Positions 18,449 to 29,829 of a stretch of DNA of 64,000 bases are shown here, piece by piece. Location of the stretch: positions 1 to 64,000 of the forward strand of contig CAIYRS010000108.1 of the NCBI GenBank assembly GCA_903928685.1. Reading direction: 5' to 3'. Made by a program: the position numbers and the translations under genes. Every line of letters starts with the position of its first letter. Positions within the stretch are counted from its first letter, which is position 1. A model generated the notes under the pieces. The model searched no databases. It saw nothing but the letters and a program-made list of their open reading frames with translations, and had not been told where the DNA came from. The stretch is from an uncultured Methylococcaceae bacterium (GTDB lineage: Bacteria; Pseudomonadota; Gammaproteobacteria; Methylococcales; Methylomonadaceae).

Positions 18449-19987
18449 CTACGTTTTATCCGTAAGCACCAAGTGCGACAGCCTTAACCCGGTCGCTACC
18501 AACACCACCGCATAACTAGCCATCGCCGCAGTAATCCACAGTAACAAGCCCAGTATCCGGTTGGTCGCTGATTGGTTATGCCACCAACTGACATCCACGC
18601 AGTAATACAGCAATCCAGCCATAACGAGGCTGGCAATGCTGATCCGCAACAAAAACCACCACCAACCGGATTCGGGTTTGTACACCTTGTCGCGACGAAG
18701 TTTATTTAAAAGCAGCAAGGCGTTAAGCAATGCGCCTAATGAGGTCGCTAAGGCTAAACCCGCGTGTGCCAAGGGGATTGCCAATACATTCAGGGCTAAG
18801 CTGGTCAGCATGGCGTAAATGCCATAACGCACTGGGGTTTTCATGTCATGCCGGGCGGTAAAGCCGGAAACCAGTACTTTTATCAGCAAATAGCCGATTA
18901 ATCCTAGCGCATAAGCTTTTAGGCTTTGCCCTGCCAAATGCACGTCGGTAGCGGTGAATTCATGGTATTGGAATAAGGTCGACAGCATCGGCTCAGCCAG
19001 TAAAACCAAGCCGATGGTGGCCGGTATGCCCATTAATACCAATAGGCGGATGCCCCAATCCAATGCCGAAGAAAAGGCTTCTGGCGATTGCGCGGCATGG
19101 CATTTGGCTAGTTTTGGCAAGATAACAGTTGCTAATCCCATGCCCAAAATTCCTAAGGGAAATTCAACCAGTCGATCGGAATAATACAGCCAAGAAACGC
19201 TACCAGCCGCCAGTAATGAGGCGATTAAGGTATCTAATAGCAAATTGACTTGGGTGATGGAGACGCTCAATACGGCGGGCAACAACTGTTTAAACAAGCG
19301 CTTGACGCCAGCATGGTTGAAGTCTATACGTAGCCGTGGCAGCAATCCTAGTCGCTGTAATGCGGGCAGTTGCAGGGCGATTTGGGCAATGCCTGCGATA
19401 ACCACGCCCCAAGCCAAGGCGCTAACGGGATCTGCCAGTAAAGGCGCTAAAAAAATCGCGGCGGCTATCATCGCGATATTTAATAAAGCGGGGGTTAGGG
19501 CAGGGATTATAAATTGTCCGTAAGCATTCAAAATGCCGCCAGCAAACGCCACTAGCCCGATAAATAGCAAATATGGTAGGCAAATTTGCAGCAATTGTGC
19601 TGCTAGGGCATGTTCTGGACTGTGCCAAGCATAGCCGGGTGCTAAGATGCTAATCAGTATTGGCGCGGCGATGATGCCTAAGATGCTGATAACCAGCAGC
19701 ACTAAGGCCAAGCTGCCCGCGCTGCGGTCTATAAAGCCTTTGGTGGCGTGTTGGTCGCCACTGGCTTGGTAATCTTCAAGGATGGGCAAAAAGGCGTGGC
19801 TGAACGCGCCTTCGGTAAACAAGCGCCGTAAAAAATTGGGAATTTTAAAGGCGACAAAAAACGCATCTGTGGCTAAATCTACGCCAAAAATCCTGGCAAT
19901 CAGCATGTCACGGACAAAGCCAAGTATTCGGGAAAGCAAGGTGATGATGCTAACGGACAAAGTCGATTTATAAAGTCGGCTGCTCAA
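18449..19987 (-). CDS. murJ: Lipid II flippase MurJ
   Basis: MurJ (MviN) moves the peptidoglycan precursor lipid II across the inner membrane. The 512-residue protein is almost entirely hydrophobic, consistent with about 14 membrane helices. It carries the family signature near the N-terminus (SRILGFVRDMLIARIFG, DAFFVAFKIPNFLRRLFTEGAFSHAFLPIL) and the conserved LPKLAK block. The start is TTG at 19987, with AGGA upstream; no nearby ATG fits the family start. It is divergent from rpsT, the arrangement seen in many Gammaproteobacteria. Confidence 0.95.
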   Translation of the reverse strand: MSSRLYKSTLSVSIITLLSRILGFVRDMLIARIFGVDLATDAFFVAFKIPNFLRRLFTEGAFSHAFLPILEDYQASGDQHATKGFIDRSAGSLALVLLVISILGIIAAPILISILAPGYAWHSPEHALAAQLLQICLPYLLFIGLVAFAGGILNAYGQFIIPALTPALLNIAMIAAAIFLAPLLADPVSALAWGVVIAGIAQIALQLPALQRLGLLPRLRIDFNHAGVKRLFKQLLPAVLSVSITQVNLLLDTLIASLLAAGSVSWLYYSDRLVEFPLGILGMGLATVILPKLAKCHAAQSPEAFSSALDWGIRLLVLMGIPATIGLVLLAEPMLSTLFQYHEFTATDVHLAGQSLKAYALGLIGYLLIKVLVSGFTARHDMKTPVRYGIYAMLTSLALNVLAIPLAHAGLALATSLGALLNALLLLNKLRRDKVYKPESGWWWFLLRISIASLVMAGLLYYCVDVSWWHNQSATNRILGLLLWITAAMASYAVVLVATGLRLSHLVLTDKT

Positions 19988-20082
19988 GTTTATTCCTAAA
20001 AACCTATTAAAAACATTGACAATGGTAGCATTTAAAAAGAAAATACGCGGCTATTTAACTCAACTCAAAGACTCGAGACATT

Positions 20083-20346
20083 ATGGCTAATACAGCACAA
20101 GCTAAAAAACGTGCGAAACAAGCGGAAAAAAGCCGTATTCGCAATGCAGGACAACGCAGCAACTTACGCACCTTTATTAAAAAAATTATTGCCGCTGTAA
20201 GAGCTGGTGATAAAGAACAAGCGCAAGCAGCTTTCAAAACTGCTATGCCAATCATCGACTCAGCTGTTAACAAAGGCATTATCCATAAAAATAAAGCCGC
20301 ACGTAGCAAAAGCCGATTGAATGCCAAATTGAAAGCAATGAGCTAA
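20083..20346 (+). CDS. rpsT: 30S ribosomal protein S20
   Basis: This 87-residue, strongly basic protein starts MANTAQAKKRAKQAEK and contains NIHKNKAARSKSRL-type sequence (GIIHKNKAARSKSRLNAKL), diagnostic of S20, which binds 16S rRNA in the small subunit. It is monocistronic and followed by its own terminator at 20374-20398. Confidence 0.97.
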   Translation: MANTAQAKKRAKQAEKSRIRNAGQRSNLRTFIKKIIAAVRAGDKEQAQAAFKTAMPIIDSAVNKGIIHKNKAARSKSRLNAKLKAMS

Positions 20347-20373
20347 TTGCTGTTAATTGAACATGTCTGATAA

Positions 20374-20398
20374 AAAGGCCGCATTTGCGGCCTTTTTA
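20374..20398 (+). terminator. Rho-independent terminator of rpsT
   Basis: The stem AAAGGCCGCA-TT-TGCGGCCTTT is followed by TTATTTTG. It begins 28 bp after the rpsT stop codon. Confidence 0.9.
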
Positions 20399-20432
20399 TT
20401 TTGTGCGGCATCATCAGTTAATAATTAAATAA

Positions 20433-20752
20433 CTGACGTTACGCGGTAATGTGTTTTTCTCCCGTTTGCCGCGTCGAGCACCGCAGCATTTGTCGGGAAC
20501 AGCCCGAAGGGGTGCGGCATGGATGCCGCACGGCGGCAAAGGGGCAGGAAGCCCCTTTTGCCGTCCCCCGACAAATGCGAGGAGCGCAAGACATGAGCGG
20601 CAATCGGGCCGCCTTTTCTTTGGCTACTTGCTTTTGGCGGCGCAAAAGAAAGTAGCTCGCTTTCGGGGGCGAGTACCCGATTAGAAAAACTATCGCGATA
20701 GCGACTCGGTATAATTAATTTCAAATCGCAGAAGTCGTCTGAGTAGCATCGG
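20433..20752 (+). mobile_element. 320-bp TIR element, family C, copy 2, ending at the proB stop codon
   Basis: It has the same length and interior as the copy at 15769-16088. The ends are CTGACGTTACGCGG (20433-20446) and CTGAGTAGCATCGG (20739-20752), which are diverged inverted repeats. The last base is immediately followed by the TAA (minus strand) of proB. The remaining bases 20347-20432 hold only the rpsT terminator. Confidence 0.85.
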
Positions 20753-22895
<2,143 letters not shown>

Positions 22896-22927
22896 TTAAG
22901 TACTGCCATTATCCGCTCGATAGAAAC

Positions 22928-22960
22928 AAAAAAAGCCCCACCGAAAGGCGGAGCTTTTTA
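22928..22960 (-). terminator. Hairpin between rpmA and obgE
   Basis: AAAAAGCTCCGCC-TTTC-GGTGGGGCTTTTTTT is read on the minus strand. It sits between rpmA and obgE and may attenuate transcription so that the ribosomal genes are expressed more than obgE-proB. Confidence 0.75.
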
Positions 22961-23007
22961 GCGGCAGCTGCCGAAGCAGTCTGCCTAAATGGGCATGCAA
23001 TAGCTAT

Positions 23008-23265
23008 TTAAGCTGCAACAATGCTTACAAATTTACGGTTGTTAGGGCCTTTGACCTGAAACAACACTTTGCCTTCTGCTGTGGCGAACAAGGTGTGGTC
23101 TTTGCCACAGCCTACATTGCTGCCTGCATGAAAATGCGTGCCACGTTGACGGACAATAATGCTGCCCGCAGTAACCAATTCACCACCGAAGCGTTTTACA
23201 CCTAAGCGTTTCGCGTTTGAGTCGCGACCGTTGCGGGTACTACCGCCAGCTTTCTTATGAGCCAT
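23008..23265 (-). CDS. rpmA: 50S ribosomal protein L27
   Basis: This 85-residue basic protein begins [20 protein letters not shown] and contains [17 protein letters not shown], diagnostic of L27, whose N-terminal tail reaches the peptidyl-transferase centre. It is preceded by rplU with a 15-bp gap. Confidence 0.98.
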   Translation of the reverse strand: MAHKKAGGSTRNGRDSNAKRLGVKRFGGELVTAGSIIVRQRGTHFHAGSNVGCGKDHTLFATAEGKVLFQVKGPNNRKFVSIVAA

Positions 23266-23280
23266 TGTTAACTCCTGATA

Positions 23281-23592
23281 TTAAGCAGAAATGCCAGTAA
23301 TCTGGACTTCTGTGTAGTATTGACGATGCCCCATGTGTTTCATGTGGTGCTTACGTCTTCTGAATTTGATGATTTTGATTTTGTCGTGACGGCCTTGAGA
23401 CAAAACAGTTGCTGTCACTTTGCCGCCTTCAACCAGAGGTGCGCCAATTTTGATGCCGTCTTCTGATTGGATCATCAGTACGTTATCAAACTCAACGCTG
23501 TCGCCAACGCCCAGCTCCAGTTTTTCTATTTTTAAGTAAGTACCTTCCTGAACGCGGTACTGTTTACCACCTGTTTGAATTACCGCATACAT
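23281..23592 (-). CDS. rplU: 50S ribosomal protein L21
   Basis: This 103-residue protein starts [17 protein letters not shown] and contains the [17 protein letters not shown]-binding stretch typical of L21. The frame opens further up to 23640, but the ATG at 23592 gives the exact family start and length. It is the first gene of the rplU-rpmA-obgE-proB operon and divergent from ispB, as in many Gammaproteobacteria. Confidence 0.97.
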   Translation of the reverse strand: MYAVIQTGGKQYRVQEGTYLKIEKLELGVGDSVEFDNVLMIQSEDGIKIGAPLVEGGKVTATVLSQGRHDKIKIIKFRRRKHHMKHMGHRQYYTEVQITGISA

Positions 23593-23809
23593 CTGCGTAA
23601 GCTCCGTCAAGCATGAATCTGTTATAAAGTGAACAGACAATTTTAGTTTTAAAATAAAATTGAGTCAACCAATAAGTTGAATCAACTACATAGAATTGCC
23701 AACGATGACATCCCAAGCAAGCATAAAAGCTTCGTGCATTGGCATGGCAGTTGGTTGTTAATGCGTTATAATAATATATTAAATCCGTATTTCATAGACA
23801 TAGCATGAA

Positions 23810-24856
23810 ATGCCTCAAAAACTTTTACTCGAAAGCGACCAAATAATGGCATCACACGCATTGCAAAGCGCGACAGCAACCGCACCTATAGACTTTGAAT
23901 CGATCAAAAGCTTAACTGAATCTGAGGCTAAGGCGGTAGATCAGCTCATCATTGATGAGTTAAGTTCCGATGTGATTTTAATCAATCAAATGGCGCATTA
24001 CATCGTTGGCAACGGCGGCAAACGCCTACGTCCAATGCTGTTATTGCTGGCGGCAAAAGCCTTGGGTACTGTCAGTGACAAGCATTTGATATTAGCGGCA
24101 GTCATTGAATTTATCCACACAGCAACCTTATTGCATGATGACGTGGTTGATGAATCTGATTTACGGCGCGGCAAAGAATCCGCCAATGCCGTCTGGGGTA
24201 ATGCTGCTAGCGTCTTAGTTGGCGATTACTTGTACTCCAGCGCTTTTGAAATGATGGTACGGACTGGCAATATGCGGGTAATGGAAATCTTATCCAAAAC
24301 CACCACAGCGATTGCCGAAGGCGAAGTATTGCAATTGTTAAACTGCAACAATCCCGAAACCACCGAAGCCAAATATCTGGAAGTGATTGCCCGTAAAACT
24401 GCGATTTTATTTAGCGCAGCCACCCGTTTAGGCGCAGTCATTGCCGACGCACCGCCGGAAGTAGAAGAAAATCTTGCCCTCTATGGACAGCATCTTGGCG
24501 TAGCCTTTCAGTTAATTGATGATGCGTTGGACTATAAAGCCAACCAAGAAGACTTAGGTAAAAATCTAGGCGATGATTTAGCAGAAGGCAAGCCAACATT
24601 GCCATTGATTTATGCGATTGAACACGGCACAGCGGAGGAATCGGCTATTGTCGTAGAAGCCATCAAAAATGGTGACCGTGATGCCTTCAACGCCGTATAC
24701 GACATAGTAAAAAAGACCCAAGCGATTACTTACACTGAACAGCGTGCTGACGAAGAATCGCAAAAAGCCATTGTCGCCTTGGCGATATTGCCAGATTCGG
24801 CATACAAAGATGCTTTGATACAACTGGCAAAATTTTCAGTACAACGTGATTACTAA
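23810..24856 (+). CDS. ispB: Octaprenyl diphosphate synthase IspB (polyprenyl synthase)
   Basis: IspB makes the long isoprenoid side chain of ubiquinone by adding isopentenyl diphosphate units. The 348-residue protein has both Asp-rich Mg2+ motifs: LLHDDVVDESDLRRG and LIDDALDYK. GGKRLRPML and GEVLQL are also present. The length is about 25 residues above the usual; an internal ATG at 23846 (MASHAL) is an equally plausible start, as neither has a clear ribosome-binding site. The exact chain length of the product is inferred from the position next to rplU. Confidence 0.92.
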   Translation: MPQKLLLESDQIMASHALQSATATAPIDFESIKSLTESEAKAVDQLIIDELSSDVILINQMAHYIVGNGGKRLRPMLLLLAAKALGTVSDKHLILAAVIEFIHTATLLHDDVVDESDLRRGKESANAVWGNAASVLVGDYLYSSAFEMMVRTGNMRVMEILSKTTTAIAEGEVLQLLNCNNPETTEAKYLEVIARKTAILFSAATRLGAVIADAPPEVEENLALYGQHLGVAFQLIDDALDYKANQEDLGKNLGDDLAEGKPTLPLIYAIEHGTAEESAIVVEAIKNGDRDAFNAVYDIVKKTQAITYTEQRADEESQKAIVALAILPDSAYKDALIQLAKFSVQRDY

Positions 24857-24875
24857 ACCAAAGTAATCAACGCCA

Positions 24876-24915
24876 AAAATAAAAATGGCGGGGACTTTTA
24901 CCAAGTCCACGCCAT
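24876..24915 (-). terminator. Terminator for the PhoX-like gene
   Basis: A 13-bp stem with one mismatch (ATGGCGGGGACTT at 24885-24897 against AAGTCCACGCCAT) is followed, on the minus strand, by TTTTTATTTTTGG. The polarity fits the gene at 24978-26591; ispB converges from the left. Confidence 0.7.
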
Positions 24916-24977
24916 CCCAATCAGTTTAAGTTACTAATCTAATAAACCAATGTAGCCATTGCAGCTACACAAACGGC

Positions 24978-26591
24978 TTATCTTTTACGGACGATTTCCC
25001 AAGTGTTGTTGTCACCATGTTGTTGAGTCCAGAAAACTCTCCAGCCATTGACGAATGGTGTTGGGTTTGCTGTTCCTAACAAACCAGCGATAGATGGATC
25101 ACCATTAGAAACGTGGATACCAGTGATTTCGTTATCGCCATTTTGTTGGAGGCCAGAAGTAGCTGAATCCAAAGTTGCAGATGCGTCACGGCCTTCAGCC
25201 AAGAATCGTACTGGTGTGTTGCTAGGATTGCTGTAATCTAACGCAGGGTTTAAAACATAACCTGAGTCAAGTGCGTTTCTTTGAGTATGCAATGTATCGC
25301 CAGCATCTTCAACGATCAACAATTGGCTTGCATTTAAGAATGAGATGTTGTCAAAACCAGAATGAGCTGCATCACCCAAATAAACCATGCTTAACATGCC
25401 TTTGTCTACAGAGGGGCTAGTTTGGCTAAGTTTGAAAATACCACCAAAGCCGCCGTGATCGCTGCCAGCTTGAGTCAGGTTGTTAGTGTCACCAGTTTCA
25501 GTGAAATAGAATTCAGTGAATGGTCTGTTTGGATTAGGGCGGAACACGCCGTTTTCAGGGCGCTTAAATGGTGTGGCAGAAGCTGTTTTTGCAGCAGCGT
25601 TAGCATCAAAAGCAACAAAACCATCTACATCAGTGTCATGAATAGTAACCCAAGATGTTTGGAATTTTTTGCCATAAGTATGTAAATCTTTCATATCTTG
25701 AGAAAGGATGTCGAGATCAGCTAAACCAGTATGAAATACGATGGCGTTGCCATTGTTAACAACTTGCAATGCTTGTAATTTGCCACCTAATGACAAATTG
25801 GTAGTGTCTTTTGGTACGAAACGGTAAATAAAGCTGTTTGGCTGTCTGGCTTTAGTGTTTACAGTGCCGTTAACGCCGCCTTGGTCAGCGACCAACCATA
25901 AGCTACCATCAGAAGCCAATTGGATGCCTTCCCAGCCAGCGTGGCCAATTACAGTATCAAGTTTAGTGACAGTTGAAGGGTAGCTAGTAGACGCTTCTAA
26001 TACAACACCTTCATTTGCACCGCTAGTAGCCGCTTCTTCACCAGTAAACATCAATTTTTGGGTGAACGGGTTCCAAGTAGAGCCATCCAAAAGTGGCATG
26101 ATAGCGCCATCAGGCAAAGTGTCTGCCATCAAAGTAACGCGGTGTGCGCCGTCAGCATCCAAGTTGATGCGAGTGATATAGCCGTGATCACCAACTTCAT
26201 GACCTTGGAATAAGAAATGTGTGCCGTAGTTATAAGCAGAGTCTGCGCCAGTTTGGCCAGACAATACTAAGTATGTGTTTTTATCAGGTTCAGTTTTGAA
26301 CGCTTCTTTTGGTGTTGCAGGTGTTGTTACGCTACCCAATACTGGAACCATTGCAGCAGTAGTACCGTTGCTTGTATAACCATAATATGGTGTGTTAGCA
26401 GTGGCGCCATCCAATTTCATAGAACCAGTTGCTTGTAAGCGCATGTCCAATTCAGGTGACAACGTATTTGGTGCAGCAATGCCAGCAGTTTTCGTGTTAG
26501 CAGCTGGAACGTTGGTAAGTGTAACTACCGCATTTGCAGAACCTGCAAAAACAGTAAGGGCCAAACATACATAATTCAATTGAAATTTCAT
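24978..26591 (-). CDS. PhoX-like (DUF839) secreted phosphatase-family protein
   Basis: This 537-residue exported protein has a Sec-type signal peptide (MKFQLNYVCLALTVFAGSANA-V). The body resembles the PhoX/DUF839 beta-propeller family. Visible motifs are HEVGDHGYITRINLD, FTGEEA in the position of the metal-binding Glu pair, GWEGIQLASDGSLWLVADQGG, KRPENGVFRP, FYFTETGD, and FDNISF...LLIVEDAGD. Family members are Ca2+/Fe-dependent alkaline phosphatases that release phosphate from organic esters. Classical PhoX uses a Tat signal with twin arginines, which is absent here. The strong AGGAGG site sits just before the ATG. The closeness to phoA-type and lipoprotein genes supports a phosphate role, but the substrate is unproven. 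Confidence 0.68.
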   Translation of the reverse strand: MKFQLNYVCLALTVFAGSANAVVTLTNVPAANTKTAGIAAPNTLSPELDMRLQATGSMKLDGATANTPYYGYTSNGTTAAMVPVLGSVTTPATPKEAFKTEPDKNTYLVLSGQTGADSAYNYGTHFLFQGHEVGDHGYITRINLDADGAHRVTLMADTLPDGAIMPLLDGSTWNPFTQKLMFTGEEAATSGANEGVVLEASTSYPSTVTKLDTVIGHAGWEGIQLASDGSLWLVADQGGVNGTVNTKARQPNSFIYRFVPKDTTNLSLGGKLQALQVVNNGNAIVFHTGLADLDILSQDMKDLHTYGKKFQTSWVTIHDTDVDGFVAFDANAAAKTASATPFKRPENGVFRPNPNRPFTEFYFTETGDTNNLTQAGSDHGGFGGIFKLSQTSPSVDKGMLSMVYLGDAAHSGFDNISFLNASQLLIVEDAGDTLHTQRNALDSGYVLNPALDYSNPSNTPVRFLAEGRDASATLDSATSGLQQNGDNEITGIHVSNGDPSIAGLLGTANPTPFVNGWRVFWTQQHGDNNTWEIVRKR

Positions 26592-27053
26592 GAAACCTCC
26601 TAATTATGGAAAAAGTTTAAAAATCATGGCGTTCAGTTAAATTTACCAATTGTCAATTGTAGTCATAGACTATTAAAAATAGTAATTGGAGACTATATAA
26701 ACAAAAAATAAAAACTGAACATCCCGAAGCTTAAAAGAAAATTACTACTGGTTAATGAAAATTAAATAACAAAATTGTGATAATTTAGGTGTGCTAATTT
26801 TTCATTTTGCCGCAGCGGTAAAGTAATTAAAATCATATGCTTATAAAGTAATTACACAGGCGATATGATTTAAGTCACGCATCAGTTTCATAATAGGCAT
26901 TAGACAATTCACGATTTTGACATATAAACCAAGTAGCCTTGCAGGAATAACTCGCGGGCTTTGGTTATCAAATAAACAACTTTTAACTAAGTTTTTCGAT
27001 TCCCTCACAGCACGCACATTAATTCAAACCTTGTTTAATATTTGGAGTGCAGT
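26592..27053. other. 462-bp AT-rich divergent intergenic region
   Basis: This is the promoter region shared by the PhoX-like gene (leftward) and the lipoprotein-phoA pair (rightward). It is AT-rich and contains no convincing ORF or RNA gene. No array of CTGTCAT-type PhoB half-sites at 11-bp spacing is visible, in contrast to the olsB promoter. Confidence 0.5.
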
Positions 27054-27551
27054 GTGTCTGTTTTACCTTCCTCTGTTATTGCTTGCTGCGTGCTTGCAAC
27101 ATTAATGCTTGCTGGTTGCAACCAACAAGCAAGCAAAGAATCCCCTGTTTCCACCATCGCGGAAGCTAAAAAAATATCCCCAGAAACAACTGAACTCAGC
27201 TTAAGGGAGTTTTATAAATTCCCCGTTGGCCCACGCGGTTTAGAGCCCACAGAAAAACTATTGCGCCTTAACGGCAAACGCGTTCGGGTAACAGGCTACA
27301 TGGTTAAGGAAGAAGAGCCAACGATAGGCTTATTTATGCTGGCTTCATTACCCGTCAGTATGGCTGAAAAGGAAGACGGCCCAGCCGATGACTTACCCGC
27401 TGCCACGCTATTTATCCATCCACCGATTGCCGACAAAGAGAAAGTAATCCCTTACAAAGCTGGCTTATGGCAGCTAACGGGAATCTTAGAATTAGGCAAT
27501 CAAGAAGAAAGCAATGGACGCATGTCGTTTACACGGCTGATTTTGGATTAA
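27054..27551 (+). CDS. Putative lipoprotein, DUF3299-like
   Basis: This 165-residue protein has a GTG start placed by GGAG six bases upstream; a TTG at 27042 would add four residues. The N-terminus is a lipoprotein signal ending LMLAGC, with the lipidated Cys near 22. The mature part contains LLRLNGKRVRVTGYMVKEEE and LFIHPPIADK, reminiscent of DUF3299 proteins, small periplasmic proteins of unknown role. It sits 139 bp before the phoA-type gene and is likely transcribed with it. The function is unknown. Confidence 0.65.
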   Translation: MSVLPSSVIACCVLATLMLAGCNQQASKESPVSTIAEAKKISPETTELSLREFYKFPVGPRGLEPTEKLLRLNGKRVRVTGYMVKEEEPTIGLFMLASLPVSMAEKEDGPADDLPAATLFIHPPIADKEKVIPYKAGLWQLTGILELGNQEESNGRMSFTRLILD

Positions 27552-27690
27552 CCTGCTGGCAGAATGCGGTGTTCCGCCAGAATTCCGGGTAATTTGATGG
27601 CGAAAACCCATCAATAAAAGGAGAAAACTGCAAAGGAAGTGGCACCGCACACGCGCTTAATTTTTAAACTTTAATTCGGAGATACCTTCA

Positions 27691-29688
27691 ATGAAACATC
27701 GTAATACACTTGTAGCCGTTGCGGTTGCGTCTGTTTTAGCAGCTGGGATCAACACAGCTAATGCCTTATCTGTAACGCGTTTGACGCCGCCTAGCCAATT
27801 GTTTGCAACTGGCGGTGCTAAATCAGCACCAATGATTGCCCGTTTTATTCCTGGTCAACGCTTTGATTTACAAGCCACAGTAGCACCTGATGTTGGCCAA
27901 ACTATTTCTCAAGTAGATTGGTCTATCGATGGCAAAGCTTTCACTCCTGTAGCTGGCACAACTAGCTTGGTTGCTGCAACGGCAAGTGGTGTAATTGCTA
28001 ATTCAAAAGTAGCATCGCTACGTGCCTTTTCAATCAATAAAATTGGTGTTCATACGTTTACTGCAACAGCAGTTCAAAGTGACGGAAAAACGGTAACTGC
28101 AACAGGTAACTTTGAAATTGTCGCTACGCCAATAAATACTGCAACATCTGCTAAAAATGTCATCATTATGTTGGGAGATGGTATGGGTGCTAGCCAACGT
28201 ACAGCGGCACGTATTATGTTGAATGGCTATTCACAAGGTAAAACTAACGCCAAATTGGCGATGGATACTTTCCCAAACACTGCCATGATTATGACTGCCT
28301 CGTTGAACAGTATCGTTACTGACTCAGCACCAGGTATGCAAAATTATGTTTCAGGTAACAAATCAATCAACAACCAAGAAGGTGTATGGCCTGACGACAC
28401 CACTGACAAATTCGACAACCCACGTTTTGAATACTTGTCTGAATATTTGGCACGCAAACAAAGCAAAAAATTGGGTATCGTAACAACTGCTGATGTTTTC
28501 GATGCTACTCCAGCATCAAATGCAGTGCATACCCAAGACCGTGGTGCAGGTACAGGTATTGTTGACCAATACTTGGATGACAGTTCCACAACAGGATTGA
28601 CTGTATTGATGGGTGGTGGTCGTAAATGGTTCTTGCCAAATTCAACCAATACAAATTCACCGCAAGTCGCAACGGGCACTCAGCGTACCACTGCTACTGA
28701 TTACGTATTACCTTCAGACATCGTTACTGGTTGGCAAGTAGCCGCAGGCCAAAGCAACGCAAACCGCGATCTTATAACTGATTTCACCAATGCTGGCTGG
28801 ACGTACGCTTCAGATAAAACCACAATGAATGCTGCAGGCGTTCCAAATAAATTGTTGGGCTTATTTGCTTATTCCAACATGAACGTTGCTTTGGATAAAA
28901 TTGATGGTCGTCGTGGCGCATCCACTATCGTGAATGATTACGGTTTTACAGACCAACCAATGTTGGATGAAATGACCGACAAAGCCCTTGAAGTATTGGA
29001 TGCCAACAGCCCGAATGGTTTCGTATTGATGGTTGAAGGCGCGTCTATCGACAAACAAGCGCATAACATGGATGCTGAACGTATGATGCTCGATACTATT
29101 GAGTTTGACCGTTCAGTCCAAAAAGCCAAAGATTATGTTGATGGTACAGGTGCATTTGCTGGTAACCCACATCCAGACACATTGGTTTTGGTTACTGCTG
29201 ATCATGAATGTGCTGGTGCAGTTATTATCGGTGCATCTACTGTTACTGACAGCGCATTGCAAGGCAAAACTAACACAGCGGCTTCTATGCGTGATACTGT
29301 CGTTGGTAACTATGAATTGGCTGGCTTCCCAACATATACTATTGCTACTGACGGTTATCCAACCACAACTAACGTTGATAAACGTTTGTTGATTGGTTTC
29401 GGTGCAAACTCTGACCGTTATGAAGACTGGCGTACTAACGCTCAACCATTGCGTGACAGCCAACAACCATTGAACGGTTCAGCGCCGTTGAACACTTATC
29501 CAAGCAGCCCAACTACTCGTGATGCAACTACTGGTTTCTTGATTACTGGTCAAGTTCCTGGTTCTAGCGCAGTACACACTGGCGGCGATATTCCATTATC
29601 TGCTTATGGCAAAAATTCAAGCCAGTTTGCAGGTACTATCGACAACACTGATGTATTCTTCAAAATAATGAGAGCTGTTGGCCGTTAA
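27691..29688 (+). CDS. phoA: PhoA-type alkaline phosphatase
   Basis: This exported 665-residue enzyme would hydrolyse phosphomonoesters in the periplasm. A Sec signal (MKHRNTLVAVAVASVLAAGINTANA) is followed by an Ig-like ~120-residue domain (~40-150) absent from E. coli PhoA. The alkaline phosphatase domain then shows its metal and catalytic motifs in order: IIMLGDGMGASQ, TDSAPGMQNY (nucleophilic Ser), VEGASIDKQAHNMD, VTADHECAG and HTGGDIPLSAYG. The start follows GGAG at ~27679. It is larger than the ~450-residue E. coli enzyme because of the N-terminal domain and loops. Neighbouring PhoX-like and lipoprotein genes form a phosphorus-scavenging cluster. Confidence 0.88.
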   Translation: MKHRNTLVAVAVASVLAAGINTANALSVTRLTPPSQLFATGGAKSAPMIARFIPGQRFDLQATVAPDVGQTISQVDWSIDGKAFTPVAGTTSLVAATASGVIANSKVASLRAFSINKIGVHTFTATAVQSDGKTVTATGNFEIVATPINTATSAKNVIIMLGDGMGASQRTAARIMLNGYSQGKTNAKLAMDTFPNTAMIMTASLNSIVTDSAPGMQNYVSGNKSINNQEGVWPDDTTDKFDNPRFEYLSEYLARKQSKKLGIVTTADVFDATPASNAVHTQDRGAGTGIVDQYLDDSSTTGLTVLMGGGRKWFLPNSTNTNSPQVATGTQRTTATDYVLPSDIVTGWQVAAGQSNANRDLITDFTNAGWTYASDKTTMNAAGVPNKLLGLFAYSNMNVALDKIDGRRGASTIVNDYGFTDQPMLDEMTDKALEVLDANSPNGFVLMVEGASIDKQAHNMDAERMMLDTIEFDRSVQKAKDYVDGTGAFAGNPHPDTLVLVTADHECAGAVIIGASTVTDSALQGKTNTAASMRDTVVGNYELAGFPTYTIATDGYPTTTNVDKRLLIGFGANSDRYEDWRTNAQPLRDSQQPLNGSAPLNTYPSSPTTRDATTGFLITGQVPGSSAVHTGGDIPLSAYGKNSSQFAGTIDNTDVFFKIMRAVGR

Positions 29689-29726
29689 TTCATTTGACTA
29701 CCTATACGCTTATTAACCTTCAATAG

Positions 29727-29750
29727 CACAGGATGGACAGCTATCCTGTG
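29727..29750. terminator. Hairpin downstream of the phoA-type gene
   Basis: CACAGGAT-GGACAGCT-ATCCTGTG lies 38 bp after the phoA stop, between convergent phoA and recD. No T-run follows; it is a possible transcript-end structure. Confidence 0.4.
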
Positions 29751-29829
29751 ACTTGCTACAAAAGATAAACCAAGCTTTTCAGCGCAACGTCCAAGCCGGA
29801 CATTCTCCCGATAAGGATAGGAGTTGCGC

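Noticed and set aside
26592-27690. Pho boxes upstream of the PhoX-like, lipoprotein or phoA genes
   Set aside because: Isolated TTTCAT or TGACAT words occur, but no two half-sites stand at 11-bp spacing with a good match.
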